This document shows, piece after piece, positions 1-6,811 of a stretch of 7,291 bases of DNA (the stretch's first letter is position 1; the number at the start of each line of letters is the position of its first letter). A model generated the notes under the pieces. That model searched no databases, was not told the origin of the DNA, and was given only the letters and a program-made list of their open reading frames with translations. The stretch is from NCBI GenBank assembly GCA_030650265.1, contig JAUSEJ010000405.1:1-7291 (forward strand). Direction: 5' to 3'. The position numbers were made by a program, and so were the translations under genes. Origin of the DNA: Dehalococcoidia bacterium. GTDB lineage: Bacteria > Chloroflexota > Dehalococcoidia > JACPQF01.

Positions 1-3000
1 TCGGGATTGGGTGCTTTTCTCTACGCTAGAACCTTCTTCTCGCCCCTTGCATCTCTACTGGTCGCCATTGTCTACATGTACGTTCCGTACCACATCGTCA
101 ACGTCTACTTTCGGGGCGACATCGCTGAATTCCTCGCCTACTCCTGGTTCCCCTTCATTCTTTGGGCGTTAACGCGGCTTGTTCAGCGCAAACGCTATGC
201 CTATTTAGTCGTCGGAAGCGTCTTCTACGGGGCGCTAATTCTAACCCACAATCTGTCCGCCTTCATCTTCTCCGGTTTCCTGATAATCTACGGTCTGGCA
301 GCCATCATTGGAAATCGTCCTACCGGACCGTTCAATTGGCGAGCAATGCTTGCCGATGCCCTGCGCCTCCTCGCAATGGCGGCCGCTGCCTGTGCCCTAA
401 CCACTTTCTTCTGGCTCCCGGCTATCGCCGAGAAATCGCTAATCCACCTGGATCGAATGCTTGAATTCGACTTCCACGAGAACTTTCCGACGGTGGAAGC
501 GCTTTTCTCGACCGACCTTATTCACCGATACGGCGTCGTGTTCCACGGCGCTGAGGTTTTTGGCTACAGACTAGGCGCCTTTCAGGTCGTGTTCCTGATT
601 ATAGGTCTGGTCTTGCTGGTCTGGCAAAGCCGCCGGCTTGGACCGGGGACGAAGCTAGAAGGATTGGCCTCTCTGGCCATAACAGGAGTTTGTCTCTTTC
701 TTATTTTCCCGATTTCGGTAGTCGTTTGGGAAAACGCCCCGATGCTCAAATTGACCCAATTCCCCTGGCGCCTTCTCGACTTCATCGCATTGCCCAGCGC
801 CTTTCTCGCCGGCTTAATAGTTCAGGTGTTGTCAGAACGCCTTCGCTACCTCACTATATGTCTGATGGTTCCGACGATCATCGTATCAAGCGTTGCCGCG
901 ATGTTTCCGATCCTGTCAAACGTGACCGATGCCCAGATCACACCCAAGGGCAGCATAACCTTCGAACTTATGACCGGCGCTATCGGTACAACGGCGGGGG
1001 CTGAATACGTGCCAGGTTGGGTGAAGGAGCGAACACCGACCACCTTTTTTGCTCTAGCAAGCATTCTTGGTGATGCAACGATGAACTTTTCGGGCCATTC
1101 GGACCCGGGGGTCGACGCCATTCAGGTCGAGAGCGCCGGTGACCAATTCACCTATCGGGTTCACACTGTTAAGGCTGGCGCCTTCGTTCCCAATGTCGTC
1201 TATTTCCCGGGGTGGGAGGCCTTCGTCGACGGTAAGAGAGTTACCACAACCATCGACGATCCGTCTGGTTTGATCAGACTCGAAGTGCCCGAAGGTGACC
1301 ACGCTGTCCGCCTTGAATTTCGCGATACCCCACTACGTAGCTCTGCCAATGCAATTTCCCTGGTAGCGCTCCTCGTGCTAGTCGGCTTGCTACTATGGTG
1401 CTACGGACGGGCAAGCTTTTATAGATTCCGAGCGCTGGTACGTTACTTCGTACAGCGCCGGTCGCCGTCTGTTGAGCAAATTGGCGAAGGTGTCCAGGGT
1501 TGGCGTTTACGACTTTCAACCCCGCCTGTCTCCAGGGAGTTTGTGGCCAAGGTCGCCATCGTCGTGGCTGTGCTGCCCCTATGGCTACTATCCAAATCAG
1601 CTTACGATTCGGTCTATGCCGCAGCCGTCACCTACGGCTCACCGCTGGTTGCCAATTATGACGACGAGATCATGACTGCGGGTTATTCCCTTTCCGGCCC
1701 AGACGGAAATCATTCTACCAGCGATTTGGCTGCCGGAGCCTCGCACGCACTAACAATTTTTTGGCGCAAGATCAGCAGCGATCCCAAGAACCAGTACAGA
1801 CCGTTCATACGTTTGACAAATAGATTCGACCAGACCTGGGCCTATGACAGCGCCTCGGTAGATCGGCTTGAAACCGGCTCAGGGAGAGACGATATCCTTG
1901 CCTCGACGTTCAATCTAACCATCCCGTCTGGAACGCCTCCAGGCACCTACGAGATTGAAATAGGATTCGATAGCATAACCACAAAGAAGATACTGGAGGT
2001 ACGTCGAACCTGGGTGGTTCCCGATTTGCCGTCCGAAAGAGGGATAAGAATAGGCCCGTTAGTCTTGAGCCAGGGGCGACCATCCAGTTCTTCTGGCAGC
2101 CTAACGCTAGGGATCACGGACCGTCCCAATCTTGCAACCCCGATCCATTTCGGCGACGCTCTGGGATTACTCGATCTTTCGGTAGTGGACGGGGAAGCCC
2201 GGAAATCCGGCAAGCCGGGACAGGCCCTGACAAGGGAGACAGAGTCGAACTCGTGGCAGAGTCGCGCGGGAGAGACCATACATGTCGATTTGCTTTGGCA
2301 GGCTCGACGAAAGATGCCCGAGGATTACACGATTACTGCCCGCTTGATGGGACCAGATCGTGACTTCTGGGCAATTAGGGATAGCCCGCCCGCTGATGGT
2401 ACGTATCCAACTCCTTTCTGGGCAGCGGGCCAGGTTGTTCGAGACCAACTGAACGTGACTGTTCCTGCGGAGACGCCACCAGGCCGGTACGAGCTGCAAC
2501 TGGAGGTGATCTCGCCAAAGGGTCCACTGAGTGTCATTGGCAACAACGGGGCGCCGGTCGGGCCTACCCTTCGCCTCGGCGGGATATCTGTACTTCCCGC
2601 CGTCACTCCCGCGAGGCTGAGCGATGTTAAGGTATCGCAACACAACATTATACCTGTGCTGGATAACCTTGACATTGTGGGATACAGCCTGAGCCGTCGC
2701 GAGATGAAGCCTGGAGAGCAGCTAGATGTGGACCTAGTCTGGAGGGCCGTGACGGCTATTGACAGGGACATGGTAGCCAGGATCGAGATGGTTACTTCTG
2801 GCGGGGCCACTCTGGCCTCCGTAACGAAAAGACCCGTAGGAAATGCCTACCCGACAACCTCATGGCGACAAGGTGAGGTCCTCAGGGGAAAGTACAGTTT
2901 GATGTTGCCACCGAAGGTTTCAAGCAATGAAGCGAAACTGATGACCACTCTTCTCGACGCCAAAAGTGGCGAGGCGCTTGGTCACGTGGACCTCGGCAGC

Positions 3001-3474
3001 GTCCACATTCTGCCTCGAACCAGGATATTCTCCGCCTCTCCCGGTCGACCACTGGCCGCCGTCTTCGAGGACAAGGCTCGCCTGCTAGGATTTGACGTTA
3101 CCATTGGCGCTTTGATCCCCGCTGAACAGACGCCGAAAGCAGCGCCATCCGACCCTTTCATCGTAACTCTTTACTGGCAAGACATCAAGGAGATGGGAAC
3201 GGCTTACACCGTATTTATTCAGCTTCTAAACAGCGCCGGCCAGTTGGTGGCGCAAAATGATTCACCGCCCCAAGCGGGCGAAGCGCCGACGACTTCTTGG
3301 GTCCCCGGCGAAGTTGTCATCGACGAGCACCGCCTGTCCATCCCCGCGAACTTGCCGGATGGCGAATACACGGTCATTGCCGGCCTCTACGATGCCGCGA
3401 CGGGAATACGACTCTCCATAGAAGGTGGCGACTACATTGCCCTTACACGCTTACTGGTCTCAGCCAAGAACTAG
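1..3474 (+). CDS. PTPS_related (GT-C-like) membrane protein with four C-terminal beta modules; 5' end missing
   Basis: Probable polytopic membrane glycosyltransferase-like protein of the 6-pyruvoyl-tetrahydropterin-synthase-related family (PF10131 type); enzymatic role inferred. The frame is open to the left edge (Ser-Gly precede the TTG at 7), so the true start and probably the first membrane helix and its acidic loop are missing. Numbering from codon 7: family-like VPYHIVNVYFRGDIAEFLA at 26-44, LTHN at 79-82, FPWRLL at 252-257, AEYVPGW at 332-338, then an extracytoplasmic beta domain with VYFPGWEAFVDGK (398-410) and LEVPEGDHAVRLEF (425-438). About nine hydrophobic helices precede residue 300. 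Helices near 446-466 and 513-530 flank an Arg-rich, probably cytoplasmic loop, which puts residues 545-1153 outside the cell. That tail is four repeated beta modules and makes the protein much longer than typical relatives. It ends 46 bp before the next gene, so the two probably form an operon. The family call is firm; substrate is unknown. Confidence 0.9.
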   Translation, partial: SGLGAFLYARTFFSPLASLLVAIVYMYVPYHIVNVYFRGDIAEFLAYSWFPFILWALTRLVQRKRYAYLVVGSVFYGALILTHNLSAFIFSGFLIIYGLAAIIGNRPTGPFNWRAMLADALRLLAMAAAACALTTFFWLPAIAEKSLIHLDRMLEFDFHENFPTVEALFSTDLIHRYGVVFHGAEVFGYRLGAFQVVFLIIGLVLLVWQSRRLGPGTKLEGLASLAITGVCLFLIFPISVVVWENAPMLKLTQFPWRLLDFIALPSAFLAGLIVQVLSERLRYLTICLMVPTIIVSSVAAMFPILSNVTDAQITPKGSITFELMTGAIGTTAGAEYVPGWVKERTPTTFFALASILGDATMNFSGHSDPGVDAIQVESAGDQFTYRVHTVKAGAFVPNVVYFPGWEAFVDGKRVTTTIDDPSGLIRLEVPEGDHAVRLEFRDTPLRSSANAISLVALLVLVGLLLWCYGRASFYRFRALVRYFVQRRSPSVEQIGEGVQGWRLRLSTPPVSREFVAKVAIVVAVLPLWLLSKSAYDSVYAAAVTYGSPLVANYDDEIMTAGYSLSGPDGNHSTSDLAAGASHALTIFWRKISSDPKNQYRPFIRLTNRFDQTWAYDSASVDRLETGSGRDDILASTFNLTIPSGTPPGTYEIEIGFDSITTKKILEVRRTWVVPDLPSERGIRIGPLVLSQGRPSSSSGSLTLGITDRPNLATPIHFGDALGLLDLSVVDGEARKSGKPGQALTRETESNSWQSRAGETIHVDLLWQARRKMPEDYTITARLMGPDRDFWAIRDSPPADGTYPTPFWAAGQVVRDQLNVTVPAETPPGRYELQLEVISPKGPLSVIGNNGAPVGPTLRLGGISVLPAVTPARLSDVKVSQHNIIPVLDNLDIVGYSLSRREMKPGEQLDVDLVWRAVTAIDRDMVARIEMVTSGGATLASVTKRPVGNAYPTTSWRQGEVLRGKYSLMLPPKVSSNEAKLMTTLLDAKSGEALGHVDLGSVHILPRTRIFSASPGRPLAAVFEDKARLLGFDVTIGALIPAEQTPKAAPSDPFIVTLYWQDIKEMGTAYTVFIQLLNSAGQLVAQNDSPPQAGEAPTTSWVPGEVVIDEHRLSIPANLPDGEYTVIAGLYDAATGIRLSIEGGDYIALTRLLVSAKN
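1651..2019 (+). repeat. Beta module 1 of the first protein (divergent copy)
   Basis: Residues about 549-671 of the first protein. Recognisable parts are TAGYSLSG, the Trp strand ALTIFWRKIS, a Phe-x-Arg-Leu strand, and SGTPPGTYEIEIGFD. The YPT-x-x-W turn of the other copies is absent, and the segment after the Trp strand is rewritten. This copy follows directly on the last transmembrane helix. Boundaries are by eye. Confidence 0.6.
2143..2592 (+). repeat. Beta module 2 of the first protein
   Basis: Residues about 713-862. Elements in order: FGDALGLLDLSV, Trp strand IHVDLLWQAR, YTITARL, RDSPP, the turn GTYPTPFWAAGQVV, TPPGRYELQLEV and GPTLRLGGISV. There is an insertion of about 25 residues after the first strand. 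The preceding stretch (about 672-712) contains no clear module and serves as a longer linker. Confidence 0.75.
2653..3015 (+). repeat. Beta module 3 of the first protein
   Basis: Residues about 883-1003. Elements in order: LDNLDIVGYSL, KPGEQLDVDLVWRAV, VARIEMV, the turn NAYPTTSWRQGEVLRGKYSL, a strand before LLDAKSGEALGHVDL, and GSVHILP. The C-terminal hairpin has lost the usual GLYD and G-x-R-L residues. Boundaries are by eye. Confidence 0.75.
3046..3462 (+). repeat. Beta module 4 of the first protein (near-canonical)
   Basis: Residues about 1014-1152. Elements in order: FEDKARLLGFDV, FIVTLYWQDI, AYTVFIQLLN, VAQNDSPP, PTTSWVPGEVVIDEHRLSIP, LPDGEYTVIAGLYDAATGIRL and a closing strand. It matches the last modules of the other two proteins in the window more closely than it matches modules 1-3 of its own protein. 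Several residues between the first and second strands are an insertion. Confidence 0.8.
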
Positions 3475-3509
3475 CCATCGACAAAGTGGCGGGAAAAGAC
3501 CGGCCGATC

Positions 3510-3513
3510 AGGT
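3510..3513 (+). promoter_or_regulatory. Candidate ribosome binding site for the 3521 start
   Basis: AGGT lies 7 bases before the ATG at 3521. It is a short Shine-Dalgarno match, but well spaced, and it supports this ATG over the in-frame GTG at 3425. No other ATG, GTG or TTG lies in frame between 3440 and 3521. Confidence 0.35.
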
Positions 3514-3520
3514 AATCAAG

Positions 3521-6370
3521 ATGCTTCTTGTCCTAATTGTGATAGGTGTTGCCGTGTTCTTGCGCACCTATCGTCTTGACACTCTGCCACCCGGCCTTTT
3601 CTACGACGAGGCCTCGAACGGACTCGATGTACTGGATATTCTCAACGGAAAGCTGTCCATTTTCTTTGAACGCAACTACGGTCGTGAACCGCTGTTCATT
3701 TATTTCCAGGCCTTCTCTGCCTATCTTCTGGGCCCCAATCCGTTCGCCCTCAGATTGACCTCGGCGGTAGTCGGCGTCGTCACCATCGTGGCCATCTATG
3801 TTGCTGCCAAGAGATGGTTTGGCTACCGTGTTGGTCTGATATCGATGACTCTCATGACGGTTTCATTTTGGCACGTAGACCTCAGCCGCATTGGCTTTCG
3901 TGCCATCACAGCGCCCCTGTTCCTGATACTGTCGCTGCTCACCTTAGAACAAGCCCTGCAATCAAGACGGCGCCGGTACTTCCTGCTATCAGGCGTCATT
4001 CTCGGTATCCTCCATTACACTTACATCTCGGCGCGTCTGAGCGTACCCCTGATCCTCGCCATACTTCTTGTACAGTTTGCGCTGGACCGTCAAATCCTTC
4101 GGGGACAGGTCCCCAGTCTGGCTCTTTTCTTCGCTGCTGCCTTCATAACCGTTCTCCCCCTGGGTGCCTATTTCTGGTCACACCCGAGCGTATTTTTGGA
4201 ACGGGTAGAGCTAGTTTCGTTGGCTGGCAATTTGCCGGCAACCGCTGTAAAAGTTCCAACCTTTGAGGAGAACTTGCTGGCCAACGCCGGGATGTTCTTT
4301 CTAGCCGGGGATTCCAATTGGCGCCACAACCTTTCTGGACGTCCCGTGTTCGATCCTGTGCTGGGAGCCTTGTTTCTTGTTGGAATAGGCTGGGCGCTTC
4401 TAAACGTCCACCGCAAACGGGGCCCGAACCGCCTCGAAGACCAAACTGAGCCCTCACTGGGGGGGAGACGCGTTACCCACCTCCTTCCGATTTGGTTGAT
4501 TCTGTGGCTCATCGTAATGATGATTCCTGGCATCATGTCCCTTGAAAGCCCGAATTATCTACGTTTAGTGGGAACAGCGCCGGCCGTGTTCATCCTGGCA
4601 GCTCTCGGAGTAGTGGGGGTCTGGGAGGCGATCAGCCAGAGATTCGGTCGATCAGCAAGAATAGCGGTTGGCCTATCAATCTCCATTCTCATCGCCTGGG
4701 AGGGCCACGCAACCTTCGACGCCTATTTTGACAACTGGGCAAAGCAGTCTCAGGTATACTGGTCCTTCGACACCAATCTGGCAGAAGCGGCTCAGTTTCT
4801 GAACAAGCTCGACCGTGGCAAGACAGAACATTCCCTTGTCTATTTCTATGTGGACCGGTTTCCTACAATTAAGTTTCTGGCAAATCAATACGCCGATGGC
4901 AACTGGCTGAGAGAGGATACAAGCTTCGTCCCAATCCCCGACAGCAGTGAGCGGGACGCCTACTATGTCATCGCCCACTCGGCAGTGCCCGGCGTCCTGC
5001 CTCATCATTTTCCCGACATCCCAATCTTCGCTCAACCTCTGGCGCCAAACGAAGCTCCAGCGTTCACCGTCTACCGCGTCCCTGCCGCTACTATTGGTTC
5101 CCTGTTGAGACCGCAGAGGTCGCTGGGAATCAAGTTCGGCAGTCTGATCGAGCTACTGGGGGCGAGCGATGACGGCGCCGCATCATCATCCGGCTATATG
5201 GCTGGCAAATCTTACTACGTTAGTCTGCTATGGCGAATGCTCGACGACAATTCCAACCAATATAGCCTTTTCGTTCACAGCGTGGATGAAAAGGGACATA
5301 TCTGGTCACAACAGGATGCGATCGGCTTTAGCCAGGGTGGTTGGCGTAAGGGCGACCTGATCTATAGCCGGCACGAGATAATCGTTCCGGCGGATGTTCC
5401 GGCAATTCCGGCCAAGTTAGTGGTGGGCGCCACCGTAAAGAAGACGGGAGAGCGATTGAAGCCGGCTACAAATGATCCCGGGAATCTGGTCAAGCTAGGC
5501 GACATCGATTTTGTCCGCGGGCCGGCCACTCAACCTATCTCAAGCACTGCTGTCTTGCCCCTGTCCGGAAAAGAACTATTGCCGGGACTGGAAGTATTGA
5601 GAGGCGATATCGGCGAAGCCACCGTCGGAGCGGGAGAGACGTTGAACGTAGAGATCACCTGGCGTCTAGCACGGCAACTGAAAGTCGAGCCGATCATCGA
5701 AGTAAGACTTACTGATGGCCGTGACAAGATCTTCTCTCGCCAACGGGGAGCACCTGGTTACGGCCATTTCCCATTTTCAAAATGGGGGGAAGGTGACATC
5801 GTGCGTGACCCGAGAGCTATGACCCTGACCGGGGTGGTACCGGCAGGCGCCGCTCACGTCATCGTTGCCGCACTCAGTCCCGATACCGGTCTACCGCTTG
5901 GTGAAATCGACCTAGGCTTCGTAACGGTGGCAGACCGCGCTCGCGATTTTGCCGCACCTGCCCCTCAGCAACGCCTAAACGCAAGCTTCGGTGACCAAAT
6001 TGCTCTTCTCGGTTATGATCTCTCGTCTGACAGCGTTTCCGTTGGCGGCAGCGTCAAGCTGACCCTCTATTGGCAAGCGATCACGACTCCGACCGGCAAC
6101 TATACCGTCTTCACCCATCTTCTCGACAGCACAAATGTGGTCGTCGGACAGCAGGACAACGTCCCGCAAAAAGGAACGTACCCGACCCCGGGCTGGGCGC
6201 CAAAGGAAGTCGTCAAAGACGAATACGAGTTGTTCCTCAAAGAGAAGCCGGCGACAGCCGAAATAACTCTCGAAGCGGGCCTCTATGAGCCGGGGTCGGG
6301 CCTGCGCCTGCAGGTGGACGGCACAAACGAAAACAGGGCGATACTGGGCAAAATTCGAGTCGGCAACTAA
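3521..6370 (+). CDS. Family-39-type (PMT_2/ArnT-like) membrane glycosyltransferase with three C-terminal beta modules
   Basis: Predicted GT-C enzyme that would transfer a sugar from a polyprenyl-phosphate donor at the outer face of the membrane; acceptor unknown. The 949-residue product starts with a helix (1-13) followed by RTYRLDTLPPGLFYDEASNG. Asp29-Glu30 fits the catalytic acidic pair expected in the first extracytoplasmic loop of this family. GREPLFIYFQ (54-63), ALRLTSAVVG (76-85) and LSRIGFRAITAP (121-132) are further family signatures. About eleven helices run to residue 392 and include NYLRLVGTAPAVFILAALGV (345-364). A soluble stretch with alternating strands (about 400-525) leads to three beta modules. 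The ATG at 3521 is chosen because it puts the hydrophobic helix at the N-terminus, as in relatives. The GTG at 3425 would overlap the upstream gene by 50 bases and add a polar, unrelated-looking leader. Close same-strand spacing suggests co-transcription with the preceding gene. Confidence 0.92.
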   Translation: MLLVLIVIGVAVFLRTYRLDTLPPGLFYDEASNGLDVLDILNGKLSIFFERNYGREPLFIYFQAFSAYLLGPNPFALRLTSAVVGVVTIVAIYVAAKRWFGYRVGLISMTLMTVSFWHVDLSRIGFRAITAPLFLILSLLTLEQALQSRRRRYFLLSGVILGILHYTYISARLSVPLILAILLVQFALDRQILRGQVPSLALFFAAAFITVLPLGAYFWSHPSVFLERVELVSLAGNLPATAVKVPTFEENLLANAGMFFLAGDSNWRHNLSGRPVFDPVLGALFLVGIGWALLNVHRKRGPNRLEDQTEPSLGGRRVTHLLPIWLILWLIVMMIPGIMSLESPNYLRLVGTAPAVFILAALGVVGVWEAISQRFGRSARIAVGLSISILIAWEGHATFDAYFDNWAKQSQVYWSFDTNLAEAAQFLNKLDRGKTEHSLVYFYVDRFPTIKFLANQYADGNWLREDTSFVPIPDSSERDAYYVIAHSAVPGVLPHHFPDIPIFAQPLAPNEAPAFTVYRVPAATIGSLLRPQRSLGIKFGSLIELLGASDDGAASSSGYMAGKSYYVSLLWRMLDDNSNQYSLFVHSVDEKGHIWSQQDAIGFSQGGWRKGDLIYSRHEIIVPADVPAIPAKLVVGATVKKTGERLKPATNDPGNLVKLGDIDFVRGPATQPISSTAVLPLSGKELLPGLEVLRGDIGEATVGAGETLNVEITWRLARQLKVEPIIEVRLTDGRDKIFSRQRGAPGYGHFPFSKWGEGDIVRDPRAMTLTGVVPAGAAHVIVAALSPDTGLPLGEIDLGFVTVADRARDFAAPAPQQRLNASFGDQIALLGYDLSSDSVSVGGSVKLTLYWQAITTPTGNYTVFTHLLDSTNVVVGQQDNVPQKGTYPTPGWAPKEVVKDEYELFLKEKPATAEITLEAGLYEPGSGLRLQVDGTNENRAILGKIRVGN
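5117..5515 (+). repeat. Beta module 1 of the glycosyltransferase
   Basis: Residues about 533-665 from the ATG at 3521. Elements in order: FGSLIELLGASD, SYYVSLLWRML, YSLFVHSVD, SQQDAIGF, GGWRKGDLIYSRHEIIVP, AKLVVGATVKKTGERL and LGDIDFV. The YPT triplet before the conserved Trp is replaced by SQG. Boundaries are by eye. Confidence 0.75.
5558..5929 (+). repeat. Beta module 2 of the glycosyltransferase (divergent copy)
   Basis: Residues about 680-803. Elements in order: LLPGLEVLRGDI, VGAGETLNVEITWRLAR, IIEVRLTD, FPFSKWGEGDIVRD, VVPAGAAHVIVAALSPDTGLPLGEIDLGF. FPFSKW stands in for YPT-x-x-W. It is the most eroded of the three copies in this protein, but spacing is kept. Confidence 0.7.
5969..6361 (+). 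repeat. Beta module 3 of the glycosyltransferase (canonical)
   Basis: Residues about 817-947. Elements in order: NASFGDQIALLGYDL, VKLTLYWQAI, NYTVFTHLLD, VGQQDNVPQKGTYPTPGWAP, EVVKDEYELFL, ITLEAGLYEPGSGLRL and ILGKIRV. This copy carries almost every conserved position and serves as the reference for the others. The stop codon follows two codons after the last strand. Confidence 0.85.
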
Positions 6371-6588
6371 TTCGCTATCGGCCTGCATTTCCTATCGCTG
6401 AGGAGCGACGGTCGCCTCCGGGCCCAATTTGACTGTGTCCAAAGTAGCGAAGCACCAAGCGGCTCCCCGAAAGACCCAAACATCACAAGCCGCTTGTCCT
6501 CAAGTTGACGGTACATGCCCGCCCTAAGGCTGTAATCGCCGGACGGGACATCGCCGTTTCCAACGTTATAGCTGGCGTCGACGACCAA
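6367..6588 (-). pseudogene. Possible decayed end of a beta-module protein
   Basis: The minus-strand frame reads VPSGDYSLRAGMYRQLEDKR and then FGEPLGASLLW (module-like part 6439-6555). This resembles the closing half of the modules next door: PxGxY strand, AG-x-Y, R-L, then G-x-P-x-G-x-x-L as in the first protein's module 2 (NGAPVGPTLRL). No Trp strand, YPT-x-x-W turn or good start precedes it in frame, and a stop lies 17 codons upstream of the TTG at 6588. A shift of frame near 6585 would join it to RDTGSLVPVSW (6617-6585), which loosely recalls the missing turn. It overlaps the end of the + strand gene by 4 bases. Chance similarity cannot be excluded because the match is short. Confidence 0.35.
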
Positions 6589-6615
6589 GACACAGGAACA
6601 AGACTCCCTGTGTCT
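6588..6615. repeat. Perfect 9-bp inverted repeat with 10-base loop
   Basis: AGACACAGG (6588-6596) and CCTGTGTCT (6607-6615) are exact reverse complements around the loop AACAAGACTC. No T-run follows on either strand, so it is not a typical intrinsic terminator. It could still stop or stabilise the convergent transcripts, or bind a dimeric protein. The repeat is read directly; its function is unknown. Confidence 0.6.
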
Positions 6616-6636
6616 CTGGCGGCGATGGTGTGGAAC

Positions 6637-6741
6637 TCACACGCTTACTCGTCTCATCCAATATCTAGCGATCGACACGGCGGTGAGAATCGCCAACCCG
6701 GTTAGCCAGCAACTTGCCGACAACCGCCACAAAGCGGCCAT
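6637..6741 (-). other. 34-codon ORF with one hydrophobic segment
   Basis: From the ATG at 6741 the minus strand encodes a 34-residue peptide whose core WLTGLAILTAVSIARYW, followed by MRR, looks like a single membrane helix with a positive cytoplasmic end. It sits 70 bases after the stop of the minus-strand gene and before the module-like fragment. That is the helix-then-module order of the intact proteins in this window. It could be a remnant helix of a decayed paralogue, a small membrane protein, or chance. There is no strong ribosome binding site. Confidence 0.2.
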
Positions 6742-6761
6742 CGTAGCGATCCCAGCAAATT

Positions 6762-6790
6762 AGGTAACAGCGTCAATGCTATTGTTATCT
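6762..6790 (-). terminator. Weak candidate terminator hairpin for the minus-strand gene
   Basis: AGGTAAC (6762-6768) pairs with GTTATCT (6784-6790), and an inner AGC/GCT pair encloses GTCAAT with a 3-base bulge. It lies 21 bases past the stop of the minus-strand gene and is followed on that strand by TAATTT. The stem is A/T-rich, one position pairs only as G-U on the + strand RNA (a mismatch on the - strand), and the T-run is poor. Confidence 0.22.
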
Positions 6791-6811
6791 GACCAGGTGG
6801 GTGAGTGTCCC

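Larger units (their letters stand above)
6371..6811. other. Convergent spacer without a convincing intact gene
   Basis: This 441-base stretch lies between the stop of the + strand glycosyltransferase gene and the stop of the - strand gene, so no promoter is required here for either. It contains a perfect 9-bp inverted repeat, a weaker hairpin near the right end, and minus-strand peptide fragments that resemble parts of the neighbouring proteins. No strong terminator with a T-run was found on either strand. Confidence 0.6.

Noticed and set aside
7..9. TTG as the start of the first gene
   Set aside because: The frame continues upstream to the window edge, and the family needs an N-terminal helix and loop that are not present after this codon.
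1947..2810. Three long overlapping minus-strand ORFs opposite the first gene
   Set aside because: Their translations are rich in Ser, Arg and Pro, with no recognisable domain, and they lie antisense to well-conserved module coding sequence.
3814..4266. 150-codon + strand ORF in another frame of the glycosyltransferase gene
   Set aside because: Its composition (many Pro, His, Ser, Arg) is typical of an out-of-frame reading, and the main frame carries clear family motifs here.
5975..6388. 137-codon minus-strand ORF opposite the end of the glycosyltransferase gene
   Set aside because: It is antisense to the best conserved module, shows no family features, and is best explained as a shadow frame.
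6402..6419. GGAGCG/CGCcTCC hairpin as the terminator of the glycosyltransferase gene
   Set aside because: It has only six pairs with a bulge and no following T-run; too weak to annotate.
6562..6612. + strand peptide NVIAGVDDQDTGTRLPV that resembles the GLYD-x-x-x-G-x-R-L hairpin
   Set aside because: The similarity covers only about 17 residues with no supporting strands on either side in any + frame. The minus-strand reading nearby is longer, so I did not call a + strand remnant.
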